DNA of 64,000 bases from NCBI RefSeq assembly GCF_002994745.2, contig NC_037094.1, positions 19,019,001 through 19,083,000 of the forward strand, written 5' to 3'. The notes below the pieces were generated by a model. That model ran no database searches and was not told the origin of the DNA. It worked only from the letters and a program-made list of their open reading frames with translations. This document shows, one piece after another, positions 33,185 through 44,862 of the stretch (positions are counted from its first letter, which is position 1; every line of letters starts with the position of its first letter). Origin of the DNA: Rosa chinensis. Lineage: Eukaryota > Streptophyta > Magnoliopsida > Rosales > Rosaceae. The translations under genes were made by a program, and so were the position numbers.

Positions 33185-34407
33185 GAAAGAGATGAAATTG
33201 GTGTCGGCTGCGCATAATTTATAATTATCAATAACTGAACATCCTACAATCCTAACAAATCAATTGTAACAAATTGTATCGGACCAGAGTAAGGTAATAA
33301 GTTCTCGTTCAAAAATATAGTCATATACTACTACTTCAATGCTAGTTCACATTGTACCGGTGCTAACTCTATGCCATAAATTTGGTTGGTCCACATATAT
33401 ATTAAATTTTGGAGTGTAAATGGAATAAGCAGATATGCTGAAATCTCTTACCAGTCGTACCAAAAAAATGCAGGCTTGCATGTCCATTTGAATGCTTCAG
33501 CTAGTGCTATTAAGTATTAAGCTGCGTTCATTTCTGCAAGAAATTTAGGGAAAGACACTAATTCCCTCAGTAGCTTATATACAGTAGCTTGCATTTGGTA
33601 TGGTCTACAAATCTAAACCCTGCAAAACTAAATGCATTAATTCACTATTTGCATCGAATGTATACCGGATGCTACATTAACTAGAGAGTAATTGCATCAT
33701 GAATTTTGGATGGAATCGGTTCATCAGTTTTGGTATAAATAAAGAGGCTGGTAATCTACTATCTTATGAAAGTTTGCTCGTTTCCTTTCGAAATAGATGC
33801 AGGCAATGAGAGAAAGCAATTGCTTCCTATAGACATTTCTTCTACGTATTGAAGTGTCTTACAAATTCACAACTCATCGATCATTTAATGTTTCTTTAAA
33901 AGAAATGATAAAGATTGATTTTCGATGAATTATCTTTAAAAAGTATTAGAAAAATGACAACTCGATAAACTTTGTAGTGTGGTTTGGCAAAACAACAACA
34001 CCTTGATCTATCAATGGATATGAAAGAGTAAAGATAATGTATTCGACAAATTACTTTAAATAAACTAAAACTAAAACAATGAAACAAGTGTTGTTGTCTC
34101 ACTCAGCAAAATAACAAAACTAGATCTACTACCAATTGTGAAAGCGTAAAGATAAGTTGTTAAAAGAATTATTTCAAAGAATTAAACAACCTAAATTGTA
34201 CAAGATTTGTCATCTTGCTCGGTACAACATCATATCTTGAATATATTGATCAATTAATAATAGAGTAAAGATAAAGTGTTCGACGAATTTCTCAAATTAA
34301 AAAACTATAATTAGACTAACAAACTTTGTCTTCCATCTCACCAGAACAAAACAACAAAACCTAAATCCACCTATAAGTGAAATTCACTAGTAAGTACATA
34401 AGAAAGT

Positions 34408-34746
34408 GGGAAAAATCCTCATATGGTACTTGGACTATTGTCGAATGCACATTTTGGTACCTAAACTTTCAAAACTACCATGATGGTACCTGAACTATTG
34501 TTCCGTTTCTCCATATGGTACTTCCATCCAATCTGCCGTTAACTTTGCCTACGTGACTCATTCTTATAAGATGACATTCATTTAAAAAAAAAAATAATAA
34601 TAATAGGCAAAGTTAACAGCAGATTGGATGGAAGTATCAGATGGAGAAACAGAGCAATAGTTCATGTACTACGAGGATAGTTTTGAAAGTTTAGGTACCA
34701 AATGTGCAGTTGACCATAATTCAGATACCATTTGAGAATTTTTTCC
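34408..34746. mobile_element. MULE-type MITE with long inverted ends
   Basis: Perfect 9 bp duplication TAAGAAAGT at 34399-34407 and 34747-34755. The 339 bp element is almost a full fold-back: the left arm GGGAAAAATCCTCATATGG pairs with a right arm whose complement is GGAAAAAATTCTCAAATGG, and both include CAATCTGC(C/T)GTTAACTTTG. The matching place in copy B (about 48193) has no insert. Confidence 0.88.
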
Positions 34747-34755
34747 TAAGAAAGT

Positions 34756-36594
34756 AGTAGTCCTACTGTCAAATTTGTTCACCAACTAATTTGTAAAAAC
34801 CTTACTTGAATTACATAACTCAGGTTACTCATCCATAAATAATAGAAAGCTAGCTAGACGTAACAAACCTCCTCATCCTGCAGGGTCAAGATCAGATTTC
34901 AGAGGTGGCTTGGAGAAATATTACTAGAGAAGACGAGAGAGGAGGGTTTGTCAGTCACAGTCAAGCATTAAAGAGGGTGCGTTATGGTGGTTGGCGCCAT
35001 TTATTGCAGGCTCATAAGTGATAGATCGATCATCATCTACCACCATTTATTGTGGCTCAGGAGTTAGAGCTAACTCCAATGGATGCTTCTGCCTAACCAC
35101 CGGTTGAAGTCCGTGCATGTGAAGTTAATTAATGTCACCGACGACAGCTTCACGGCTGAGAAGTCATCGCCATCGCCACGTGGTCCACCTTTGTTTCTTT
35201 AACTTTGCCGCTGACCACTGTCGTCTATTCCGATCACGCGCCAGTCTCCCCCCACTCTTCCAAGCCACGATGACTAATTGACCAGTAATCGAATTCAATT
35301 GCAATTGGTTAAAGGGTTAGGGATTGTATCAATATACCGATTACATCGATACATTAACTAGGTTAGTTTGATATTTTTGATTCAGATAGATTAATTCTAT
35401 ACATTTGTGGATCAAATTCAATTGTATTTAGTTAAAGAGTTAATTAGTGTATGGTAGATCAATATACCGGGATGTATATGTATTATATTGATGTATACTT
35501 CATATCAATATATTGATGTCATGCAGAACTTTCATCGAGACAGTCGCGTAGTGAAACATAACAAGTTAGAAAGTCAAGTTGGGTCTCAAAGCCTTCCGAT
35601 GTCTGCTCACCTTACTTTTGATCTGTATTTATTTAATTTAGGCTGTCCGAGAGACTTTCATTTAAAATTCTTCAGTTGATGAAAGAATAAAAATAAAGAA
35701 ACTTGAACTTCATTATACTTCCCCGCCGTCTGGACTCGATCAAGATCATGTTGCACACTTGCACGTTTTGAGCGAGGCCCAATTTGGAAAGGTCAAAGTC
35801 CGTTGTTGATTACTCGATTTAGTGGTTCACTAGGACCACCCGTATCAAATCAGCCGGTGAACTTATATATAAATGTAGAGACGTGCTCATGGACTAAACA
35901 GTCTGAACATATGATTCAATCCCCATCAATAACTTGGCAAAGCTGTTGATAACAGAAGCCATTTTCATGAGGGAACGATTACCTACGCGATAATCCAATG
36001 GTGAAATCTAATAGGAATAGTTAAACCTATGAATCCAACTGAACCAGAGCGGTTGGTCCAATCTTTTACTAAAATTTATCAATTATTGGATTGACAAGAC
36101 CAGCTGTGAGGGTCCTTTCTGAATTAAATAGCGATTAGACCAAAATCAACCAAATAATTTGATTAATGGGAAGACTTTGTATGTCATTCAGATTATGTGA
36201 AAAACAAGTAAAGTATGACAGCATGAAGCAAAGATGTGGGGGCTAGAAACACATTGCGGCAGTGAGAGAATTTAGGGGTTTTTTAGATTTGGGTTTCTGA
36301 AAAATTGGTTTGAAGGAGAGTTTGGAAAAATGGCTGAGAACTGGGTTTATGCTTGAAGGCTTGATTGCAGTAGTGTTCCTAAGTTTTCTAGGTTCAGCTC
36401 CATGCCCCTTTCTAGTTCAAAGTGTCCCTTTTTACAGGCTTGATTGGAGAGTATTGTTGTGACTTAGGGCAGTTGATTTTCCTGGATAAAACGTTCCTCC
36501 TTCAACTCATACAAGATTTCTACCCTAAAATATGGAAAAGAAACGCTTACTTGATAGTTGAAGTTTTGGGAGAAAGTGAAAGTCGTTGTAGCAG
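34756..36594. other. Non-coding part of copy A
   Basis: No gene seen. About 34997-35824 has no counterpart in B, where the flanks are joined directly at GGTTGG/TTCACT near 48420, so B lost or A gained about 830 bp. From about 36103 the sequence also lacks a partner in B. Confidence 0.45.
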
Positions 36595-37628
36595 TCGACT
36601 GATACGCTCAAAGCAAGCATATAATTTAACCCTTTAAACATCATTAGTAGTATAAGCAAATAGGGATCGTTCTATTCCGGGGATTAAGGGTATACCTGTC
36701 AATGTAAGACAATTAAACAATTAAAATAAAACAAAGTATAACATTTACACATATAAACATCATTTACGACTTTAGGGGGTTTTAGGTTTTTGGTTTTTCG
36801 AAAATTAAAAGCAAGAATTAAAACTAAGTATGAACAAAAACACAAATACAAGAATGAAATGTAAGAAACAAAGATTAAAACCAAGCTCATGATTAAATTC
36901 GAATTAACCTTACATTGTTCTTCCAAGTCATGTGAAAGGAGTTGATCATGTGAAACATTAGAAAGCAAACGATTTCTCATATTTTACTTTCAACGCTAAT
37001 TAACCTAAGTGAAAGCACAAAGATTAACCCTATCAAACATGTAATCAAGCCCTAGAAAGCTAGTCAATCATACATATTCAACGCAAGAAACACATAGAAA
37101 GGTTATCAACTCAAGTGTACAACTTAGTATGAATAAGTTCATCTAATTACAATCATTTTCAATTGAATTCGATTTTTGTCCAAAACCTTTACTACTTTCG
37201 ATTTAAGTTCATAACACAAAAAGTTGAATCATGTTCTTAAATCTAGCACCACTCATACATAAACCCTAAAAGTTTCGAACCAATTAAGATTAATATACAA
37301 GAGATATCAATTACGCAAATTCAATCGAACAATCACACATAAGAAACTTTGGAATCACAAAGTATGAATCGAAATTCTTTATTCAATCATAAAATTTCAG
37401 ATTATAACCCTTGTTCAAACATCAATGTTAACTAGAACAATCTCTAACGAAATCAAACAAGGAGAATCAAAAGTGATTACAAGAAAGAAGGTTGAATTAC
37501 ACCGTGAATGGAGATGGTGAGGAAGAACTCGAATGATGAACTAATGAAACTCGAAAGCAAGCTTCAAAGTGCACGGCTTCAAGGTGGAATGATGGAGATG
37601 AGCACGACTTGGTCTTGCTTCTTCCTTC

Positions 37629-39103
37629 TGATATGTTCATATTATCCTATATTTCTATGCCTCTTAATCTTGGTATTTATGTTTAGTTCTCCTTATTTCG
37701 AGTCATTTATGTTGTTATAGTGTTTTTGTAGGTTTGCCTCATAAAGAGAAGAAAAGAAGCCAAAATAAGCTAACTAGGATTGAAAGACGCCCAGGTGCCA
37801 GAATCTGCCTGTGCAGAACACCCAACTTCCCCTAATTACTGGGAGTTACTCAGATCGAATCAGACAATGAGCTTTATATCAATGGAAAGCTACGGATGTC
37901 TACTTTCTGTAGAATTTTACAGATCTCGATTTTCATACTTCTGGAGAAAGTTATGATTATTTGAGTGAAGATAGGTCGGACAGGAAATCTGCTCGGGAAT
38001 TTACAACCATTCGTGGAGAACTCAAGTTTTGCAGCACAAGATCGTCAATCCTAATGTTTCAAGGAAGTTAATTCAGATGAGGATTCAAGAATACATGTAT
38101 TCCTACTTCTACAAGAGATATTTCAAGGTTTTCCCATTCCAAATGAAGAAAGGAATCCAAATCCAAGTCTTACAAGGAAACTTGAAGCCAAAGATGAGCA
38201 GAAATCTTCCCTATATAAGGGAGCACGAATTTGCATGGGAGAGAGTCTCGGGAGCACATTGAAGATGCCTAAGGAGCAGAGACGACTCATCCATCTTTCC
38301 CTTTCTTTTCCCTTCCATTCTTTTTATGTTTTTCCTATGTTTTACTTGGTTATCTTTTGTTAAACCTTTTTCTAGGGTTAAGATGATGCCTTAGCATGAT
38401 TGTTTATGTACTTTGAGGATTTATTGATGGATTTATAGTTTCTTTATGATGAATTCTTAGTCACTACTTGAATTGATGCTTTATGTTTAAGTTCTTTGAT
38501 TGATCACCTTAGGGCTTTGCATCTAGTAATTAGAATATGAATTTGAGGCGTACCTGCAATATAATTCAAATTAGGTTCTTGTGATTAAGAGTTGTGAATT
38601 ACATTATTGTCGTACCTGAAGTAATGGTTTGCATGATTCTCTTGTTTTCTAGAACGTAATGAGTCCTATGTGTTAAATTTATTCCGTACCTGGATAAACT
38701 GCATGTTAGGATATACGACCTCTGCCGTACCTGGAGAGAATCATACACTTAAGGAAAACTATGGTCTAAGTGCCGTACCTGGACTTAGATACGGGAATTG
38801 TCATCAAAAGAAATAAAAGAATCTGTTAATTGCATCGAAACATAAATAGGATTGTTAGTGGTTGATTTCGAAACCCTAGGTTTATCATTATTTCTTTCTT
38901 TCTTTAATTTTCACATTATTTCTTTATTTGAAAATCCAAAAACCATATCTTCTTTAGTTTAATTGTTTATGTGCTTTTGTGTTTGGATTAATTAGGTTAG
39001 GATTTAAATTAATTATCAATCCTCAGTTGGAACGACCTCGTACTTGCACACTATACTAACGACGATTCGTGCGCTTGCGAGTTTTAATTAAAATTTCACA
39101 ACA
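37629..39103 (+). mobile_element. Solo LTR (inner), nested in the outer LTR
   Basis: It runs from TGATATGTTCATATTATCC to TTCACAACA (1475 bp) between perfect CCTTC duplications (37624-37628, 39104-39108). Its 3' part has several CGTACCTGGA-type blocks (38560-38790), and near its end CCTCGTACTTGCACACTAT, typical of plant LTR ends. The outer LTR resumes on both sides. Confidence 0.85.
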
Positions 39104-39974
39104 CCTTCCTTGCTTGAAAACGCAGAAGATGCCTAGAGAATGGAGAGAGCTTTCGCGTATAAACTGATTTTCTGAATTGTAAGGTCATGTGAGACGTCTA
39201 GGGTGCATGGTATATATAGGGAACGGAAAAACTTGGCCTCCAAGCCGTGGATTTTCTGTTTATTTTCCAAGGAATTAAATAAATAATTCCACATAGCTTC
39301 CACCAATGAGAAATTGCCAAGTAAGCCCTAGTGTGTCATCCAACCAATCACAAAACTCCAAGATGATTCCCTAATATATTCTTGCCGAAATTCCTTGAAT
39401 ATATTTCTGATTTTCTTCTTGTAATTCGGCCAAAATACCATTAGGGTTTCTAGGAATGAATCTAGACGCCATTTGGTCATTTTCTTGATGTCCACACTTT
39501 TTCTTTCCATAAACTTCACCTTAGAAAATCTCTTGCGTAATCTTTTATTTTCTTCTTGATTTTTCACGCCACTTTCTCTCCTCCCTTTGGTTTTCACGGC
39601 AAAGCATCCCTAGGGTTTACTTCTTGCGTCACAAACCCTAATTCCATGGGCTTTCGAGGGCCTTGATCCATTTTGCCGAAAATCCAACTCAATTCCATAG
39701 AGTTCTTGGGCCTCGTTGCTTCAACTTCAAGCCTTTTCTTCCTCCAACGTCTAGACACTTCATTTTTCTATTTCTTTTTCATGGTTGCGTTGGAAACTTG
39801 CTTGGGAAGCCTTCCTCCATTTCGCAGGATTTCCTGCTTGGACTAGGAAAGCTTATTTATTCATTTCCGCTCAATTATGTGGCCCTTTTCATCTCATATT
39901 CGTTCGTCTTGACGTTCGCAAGCTCCTCTTTCCATTCGTGAGTTCATTTCCACTTTTTAGCTCAGAGGTCCTGG

Positions 39975-40165
39975 AAATAGAAACTATCACTAAAAATAGA
40001 AACTTTCCTAAAACGAAAAATAGAAACTTACTAAAAATGAAAAATAGAAACTTTCCTAAACTGAAAATGGAAACTTGCTAGAAATGAGAAATGGAAACTG
40101 CAAAAATGGAAACTTTCTACAATAAGGACTTTCCCAATCAAAGAATGGAAACTTTCCCAAACAGG
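39975..40165. repeat. About 24 bp tandem array in the outer LTR
   Basis: Eight or so degenerate units of AAAAATAGAAACTTTCCTAA with a period of about 24 bp. Confidence 0.7.
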
Positions 40166-40242
40166 GATTTTTCAAGGAAATGGCGCAGAAAATGTAGGGA
40201 AAAACAGTTAAAACGTCGCATTAAAATGCTCCTATCATCGAC

Positions 40243-41345
40243 AACAATTACAGCAGAGGCAGTTGTGGTGGCACAAAACCTAGAACGAGGTTGAAGAAGA
40301 AACTTGAGAATTGTGAGCTCATTGTTTAAAGAACAAGAGGGATATCCTTTTATTGGTCAGAAAGCTTCTTCCTCGCCAGCTAACAGAAGGAATCGCTATT
40401 TCTCAGGGACTCTGGTTTGATATGTGTATCCAATTGTTGTGAGGGAGAAAACAAGGGTAGAACAAAGTGGAAGAAGGTGTTGGGGTTTGAGCTTTCTTTC
40501 TTTGGGGTTTTAGGCAATAATAGAAGGTTTGGGCTTTCTTTTCTTTTGGGTTTTGAGTTTTGAGCGAAATGTTGGCCCAAATCTCATCTTCACCATTTCG
40601 CTATTGATTTAAGTAATTGGGCTAGATCTCGGGGCCGAGACTGAGATCACCAATGACACTAAATTAATAGACGAGCATTATGTGTTTCCGTAACCTTCCA
40701 CACCACACCCACTTCTGCAAACCCCAAAAATGCGTGGATGTGGTTTGGGTCCACATCTAGGGTATGCTTGCTTAGTGGGTTTGAATTGAAAGATGAATGT
40801 AAAATCCTATAAAATTATAAAACTTTACTTAAATCGCGTGTTCATGCTTGTTTTAGTTGTAGAGACAAATTTGTTGTATGATTTTTCGAGTATCAACACC
40901 AGCTCTACCCGCGCGGTTACCAAGCAAATCATTCTCTCAGACTAATTTTTCTTTTATATATTAATATCTGTCATTGTCTAATTAGTAATTTCATAATCAA
41001 TTTCAATTTAAAATGTAAGATAGACCTGACCGATGCATGCACACATTATTTGTATTTATTCCGCCAGTCTAGCAATTTAGCATGTCATATATGAAATAGA
41101 ATTAGCATATATTGAACTGCTAAAACTATTTTGTATTCCTAATCTCAAATTGACCATATAAAAATCCGATTGATTGGATAACCTAAATGCACATTACCCA
41201 ATCACGCAAAGACAACAACAATCTTTACCTTCAATTCCGTCATATAATGACAATGGGAAGATGGGAACATCGAGAAAAGGAGGAGGAGGTCAATTTGGTA
41301 GTGCCTTGTTATTTTAAGCATTCTTATTTAAGGATAATCTCACAA
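40243..41345. other. Non-coding part of copy A
   Basis: The first 650 bp have no partner in B and no recognisable gene. A short ORF on the minus strand (40380-40580) has no family features. From about 40898 the sequence aligns with B 48634 onward. Confidence 0.4.
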
Positions 41346-42835
41346 TTTTTTATTTTATTTTTTTGAAAAGGGTTTGCAACCCCAGCCTAGTTGGGAGGCT
41401 CAGCCCCATGACTTATTTTATTTATTATATTAATAGTAGGATTTTGCAATGGGGGGGGGGACATAAAACCTGAACCCGGTGCTATAGGAAAACACTTACA
41501 ATAATCCTCGTAGAGAACATCCTGAATAATAACAGGAGTCTCATTTAACCAAACATCATCAATAGCAAACAAACTAGCAAGGTGTGCAAGTCTATCAGCA
41601 ACACCATTTGCTTCACGGTAAATATGACGAATTCTAACTGACTGAAAAGCATTAAAATAATCTTTACAATCATCTAAAATCCGACTTACCTCAAAGAAAT
41701 CCTGCATCGAACTATTGAGCGCAGCAATCAGAATGGCAGAGTCTCTTTCAATGTCAATTTCAGACCAACCTTGGTGAATACCAAGTAGAAGACCCGCTCT
41801 AGATGCCTCAGCTTCCATATTTAGGACTGAGTGAGCATGTAGAAAAGGTCTAGCCAGAGCAGCAATACCTATACCAGCGTTGTTCCTGACCACTACACCA
41901 ATGCCTCCACAACCATTATTCACTCTACAAGCCCCATCCACATTGATTTTCAGCCTACCACTAGGTGGGCATTGCCATTTGGTTAAAGGTCTCTTCTTTT
42001 TCTTCACAGCTTTAGGATGATATTTCTGGTAATCATTCAAGAAATGAACAGCCCAATCAATTAGAAACATAGGCTGGAACGCAGTATCATTCCAGACCAT
42101 TTTATTTCTTTCCCTCCATATTGCCCACAAGCCCACAAAGAAGAAGTCTCTATGATCATTGGTAAACTCATCTAGTATGTCCAACGTCCACTCTTTAATG
42201 CATGTGGCTGGGTGCTCCAAGGCATTCAACTTCAAGGGCCCATATAACCAAAAACAAAGTAAAGCAGGGCAATTTTTAAAAAGATAGGTACCTGTTTCGA
42301 CGTTTCCCATGCAGAACATGCAACATAAATCATGGATATGGATCTTCTTCTTAGCTAGAGCACTCTTAGTTGGAAAAATCTCTTTGAGTAGCCTCCACAT
42401 AAAACTCTCACCTTTGGAGGCACATTAGCTCCCCATATCATCTGCCAATACCGCTGCCTAGCTCCACCCTCCACGGCTACAGAAGGAGTAGCCTTTTCCA
42501 AAGCAGTTTGTGCCTTGTTAAACACATAGTAGCCACTTTTAACATTGTAAATACCTCTCCTGTCAAAATGCCAAATTAATCTGTCTTCCGCTCCCCAGAG
42601 ACTTAATGGAATAGAAGCAATATTCTCAACCTCCCCATTTGTGAAAAGTTCATCCAACAAGTCTAGTAACCATTCTCCATTCTCCCTATCTATGAGGTCT
42701 GCCACCATAAAGTCCTCCGTCCCTTCCATTATGGGAGAAAAAGGTTTGAAAGAAAGTGGTAACGCTATCCAGGGATCCTTCGAAACCGAAATACCACTTT
42801 CATCACCCACTTGAAATCGTAGTCCTTACACCTAG
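41346..42835 (-). mobile_element. 5'-truncated LINE with RT zinc-binding and RNase H domains
   Basis: It is absent from the corresponding site of copy B (near 49577-49600). On the minus strand a first frame (42355-42810) reads RLIWHFDRRGIYNVKSGYYV, the zf-RVT region that ends plant LINE ORF2. After a one- or two-base shift near 42405, a second frame (41387-42400) reads FMWRLLKEIFPTKSALAKK, LCCMFCMGNVETGTYLFKNC and KWQCPPSGRLKINVDGACR (RNase H start), IDIERDSAILIAAL and HIYREANGVADRLAHLAS (RNase H end). It ends in an A-rich tail on the minus strand (T-rich at 41347-41372 on plus). The RT core and ORF1 are missing. Confidence 0.88.
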
Positions 42836-43141
42836 AGATTTTTTTTTTGATAAAGAAATAGTGCGACTAAGAGTTTCATCAAGGAAAAAGAAGAAAAAAA
42901 GGTGAATAAACAATAAACAAGTGTCTGCGTAGTCTTCTCCCCCAGCCTCAACAACGTTTTTGGAATCAGTCTCTCCCTAACCTTTGCATATCGTTTTTGC
43001 CTTTTTGGTCAAATCCCAATCACAATTTCGTCAACGCAATTCGACCAATCCCGATGCGGAAATGGAATCCCAATTCCCAAAAAATTATGAAATTCTAATT
43101 TTGATTTGTTTCTGATTAGTCGAAGATCAATACCAGTAGGA

Positions 43142-43330
43142 ATGGCATGGAACGCGTTCAAGCTTTGCACGGAGCTGTGAGCCCTCGGCTACATAATGGT
43201 CCTAATTATTGTCGGCATAGTCGGCCTCACCTACTATGCCGTCGTTTTGCTCAATTACTTACCGGTGCTTCTCTGAGGAGGCGTTGATGCCCTTATTGCT
43301 TTCCCACTCTTGACTTTGTTCCATTTTCTG
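43142..43330 (+). pseudogene. Dead exon 1 of a DHHC palmitoyltransferase (duplicate)
   Basis: The 189 bp exon aligns without gaps to exon 1 of the live gene (49919-50107) and keeps the GTAA donor. Two CGA Arg codons are TGA: one in the ALRALGY stretch (GAGCTGTGAGCC against GCGCTGCGAGCC) and one in LPALLRGG (CTCTGAGGA against CTCCGAGGA). Both changes are C-to-T at a CpG, as expected from methylated-C deamination. Only this exon and flanks were duplicated, so no full gene exists here. Confidence 0.92.
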
Positions 43331-43515
43331 GTAATTTCCATTCCCCCATAACCGTTTTTATTTTATTTTTTATTTATTGTTAAAAGTGTAAATCTTTAGC
43401 TGTCAATAATTATGAAAGCGTTTGGCTTTACCAAGTATACGAAGCTCAAAGCCATTGCCTAAAAGAAAAGTAAAATTAGAACAAAGTGAAAAGGCTTACA
43501 GCTTTGAAATTGGGT

Positions 43516-43650
43516 ATTTATAGTACGAGGTTCAGGTTTTATGTTTCCCCCCTCCCCCCTGGTTGCAAAATTCAAATAAAACAGGGCGTGGGCATGAGCC
43601 TTCCAGGTAGGTTGGATTCCAAATCTCTTTACAAAAAATAAATAAAAAAA
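43516..43650 (+). mobile_element. LINE 3' tail insertion in the duplicated intron
   Basis: ATTGGGT is repeated at 43509-43515 and 43651-43657 around a 135 bp segment ending in an A-rich tail. The segment (GGTTCAGGTTTTATGT, then CCCCCC and GCAAAATT) matches the 3' part of the LINE at 41346-42835. Copy B reads straight through ATTGGGTATCTGTG. Confidence 0.8.
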
Positions 43651-43774
43651 ATTGGGTGTCTGTGTTTGCTCTGTTTAGAAACTAAGGAAAGCACTTGGGT
43701 GGTAAAGCTGGTGACTTGAGTTTGAAGTCTCTTCAAGCTAGGAAAGTGGCATTTTCTTGAAGAATATTTAGGGA

Positions 43775-44105
43775 CTTGCTGGAGGACGACGCCTTTGATG
43801 ACTGTCCCTTTGGAGACAAGGTGGTTTATCTTGTCTTCCTCCTCTGCATGCGTTTCGAATTTTGTATTTCAACAATGATTTTTCCATAGATACAATGAGG
43901 GATGCGTACAACCAGTACACTATGATAGGGATAAACGTTCCTAGTACTTCATCAGAAGCAACTATTCCCATGAATCCCATCTCACTTGTAGGTTATAGCT
44001 AAGCAGATGAGTTCTGCTTTGGGTTTACTTTTTAGTTTGATAGAGTGATACTTTTTTTTTTGAAACTGGTAATACTCTTGAAACTATGTAATAGCCCGCA
44101 TGGAA
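43775..44105. other. Spacer left of the Pack-MULE
   Basis: One plus frame (about 43870-44001) reads NNDFSIDTMRDAYNQYTMIG before a stop. It may be a gene scrap, but I do not recognise it. Otherwise nothing seen. Confidence 0.3.
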
Positions 44106-44442
44106 TTCAAATTAGAGAAAAATTAAGCTACCATACCTAAACTATGCTGCCAAGGCCAATTTGATACCCGAACTCTCAAAAGTATCAATGTGATACCCAA
44201 AGACGTATTTTGACATCAAAGTGATACTTCTGTCAAAAATCTCTGACAGAGCTGTCTGTTTGCTGACGTGGCAAGAACGTGGGTCCCATGTGATATGTTT
44301 ATCAAGGGTAAAATTGTATTTCTCTACTAATTAATTAAAAAAATAAAAAATAAAAAAATAATAATAAAACATATCTCTCTCTCTCTCTCTGCCTCTGTCT
44401 TCTCCTTTTTCTTCCCTTTCTCTCTCTGAATCCACGGCCGCC

Positions 44443-44720
44443 ATGGGTTTACGCATCTGTGCCTCCTCTTCTTCGCCGGAACCTGATTCACATTGCCGGA
44501 ATATCCTCAGAAGCCCTCCTCTTCATCCTCCTCGGCGTCCACTGCTTAGATCAACTCCGATCTGGACGAGCTTGTAGAGAAGGCCCTGCACTTGCAGACT
44601 CTCGAAGAGGCCGTCGGCAGCCACAACATCACCATCTTCGCTCCCCGAAACGACGCCGTCGACCGCGACCTCGAACTCGACAATCTGAAAGCTCTACTTG
44701 CTTGAACCCGGGCACCTCAA
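44443..44720 (+). pseudogene. Fasciclin-like arabinogalactan protein fragment in the Pack-MULE
   Basis: A plus frame reads LPEYPQKPSSSSSSAST, then a TAG where family members have Gln, then INSDLDELVEKALHLQTLEE, AVGSHNITIFAPRNDAVDRD and LELDNLKALLA. This matches the N-terminus and first FAS1 motif of Arabidopsis FLA15-18-type proteins, with a short deletion after INS. FLAs are secreted, GPI- or wall-linked glycoproteins. The fragment starts at an ATG at 44443 in a neighbouring frame, has an earlier TGA in the leader region, and stops within about 90 codons, so it is a captured scrap. Confidence 0.8.
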
Positions 44721-44744
44721 ATTGCTCCAGAAGCTCCGTCCGCA

Positions 44745-44862
44745 GGGAGTTGAGTTCGAGGGACATGGATTTGTAGCAGGAATTGGAGAGGATGACGGCA
44801 GCGTTGGTGATGGTTTGGGCGAAGGAGAAGGAGAGGAGAGGGAGCTTGGTGATTTCTGGGAT
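44745..44862 (-). pseudogene. Possible second captured fragment in the Pack-MULE
   Basis: The minus strand reads PEITKLPLLSFSFAQTITNA and then AAVILSNSCYKSMSLELNSL, a smooth stretch without stops that looks protein-like. I do not recognise the family. It lies tail to tail with the FLA fragment. Confidence 0.35.

Larger units (their letters stand above)
36600..40237 (-). mobile_element. Solo LTR (outer), minus orientation, containing another solo LTR
   Basis: On the minus strand it begins TGATAGGAGCATTTTAATGC and ends TTTGAGCGTATCA, with TCGAC on both sides on the plus strand (36595-36599, 40238-40242), a perfect 5 bp duplication. Minus the nested LTR and its duplication it is about 2.16 kb. 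The minus-strand text TGTCTTACATTGACAGG, then AATAGAACGATCCCTATTTG, is of a kind common in plant Ty3/Gypsy LTRs. No gag or pol frame is present and no second LTR is in the window. Confidence 0.85.
33185..43774 (+). repeat. Segmental duplication copy A (inflated by transposons)
   Basis: Blocks of A match copy B (47112-50403) in the same order and orientation. They are 33233-34400 with 47153-48200, 34800-34996 with 48235-48420, 35825-36100 with 48421-48640, 40898-41345 with 48634-49575, and 42840-43774 with 49600-50403. Shared landmarks include TGGAGTGTAAATGGAATAAG (33412 and 47312). A contains exon 1 of a DHHC gene that is dead, while B contains the live one. The extra length of A comes from inserted elements listed separately. 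Borders are by eye, to within about 30 bp. Confidence 0.85.

Noticed and set aside
43142..43330. A second functional DHHC gene
   Set aside because: Only exon 1 is present and it has two in-frame TGA codons; no later exons follow.
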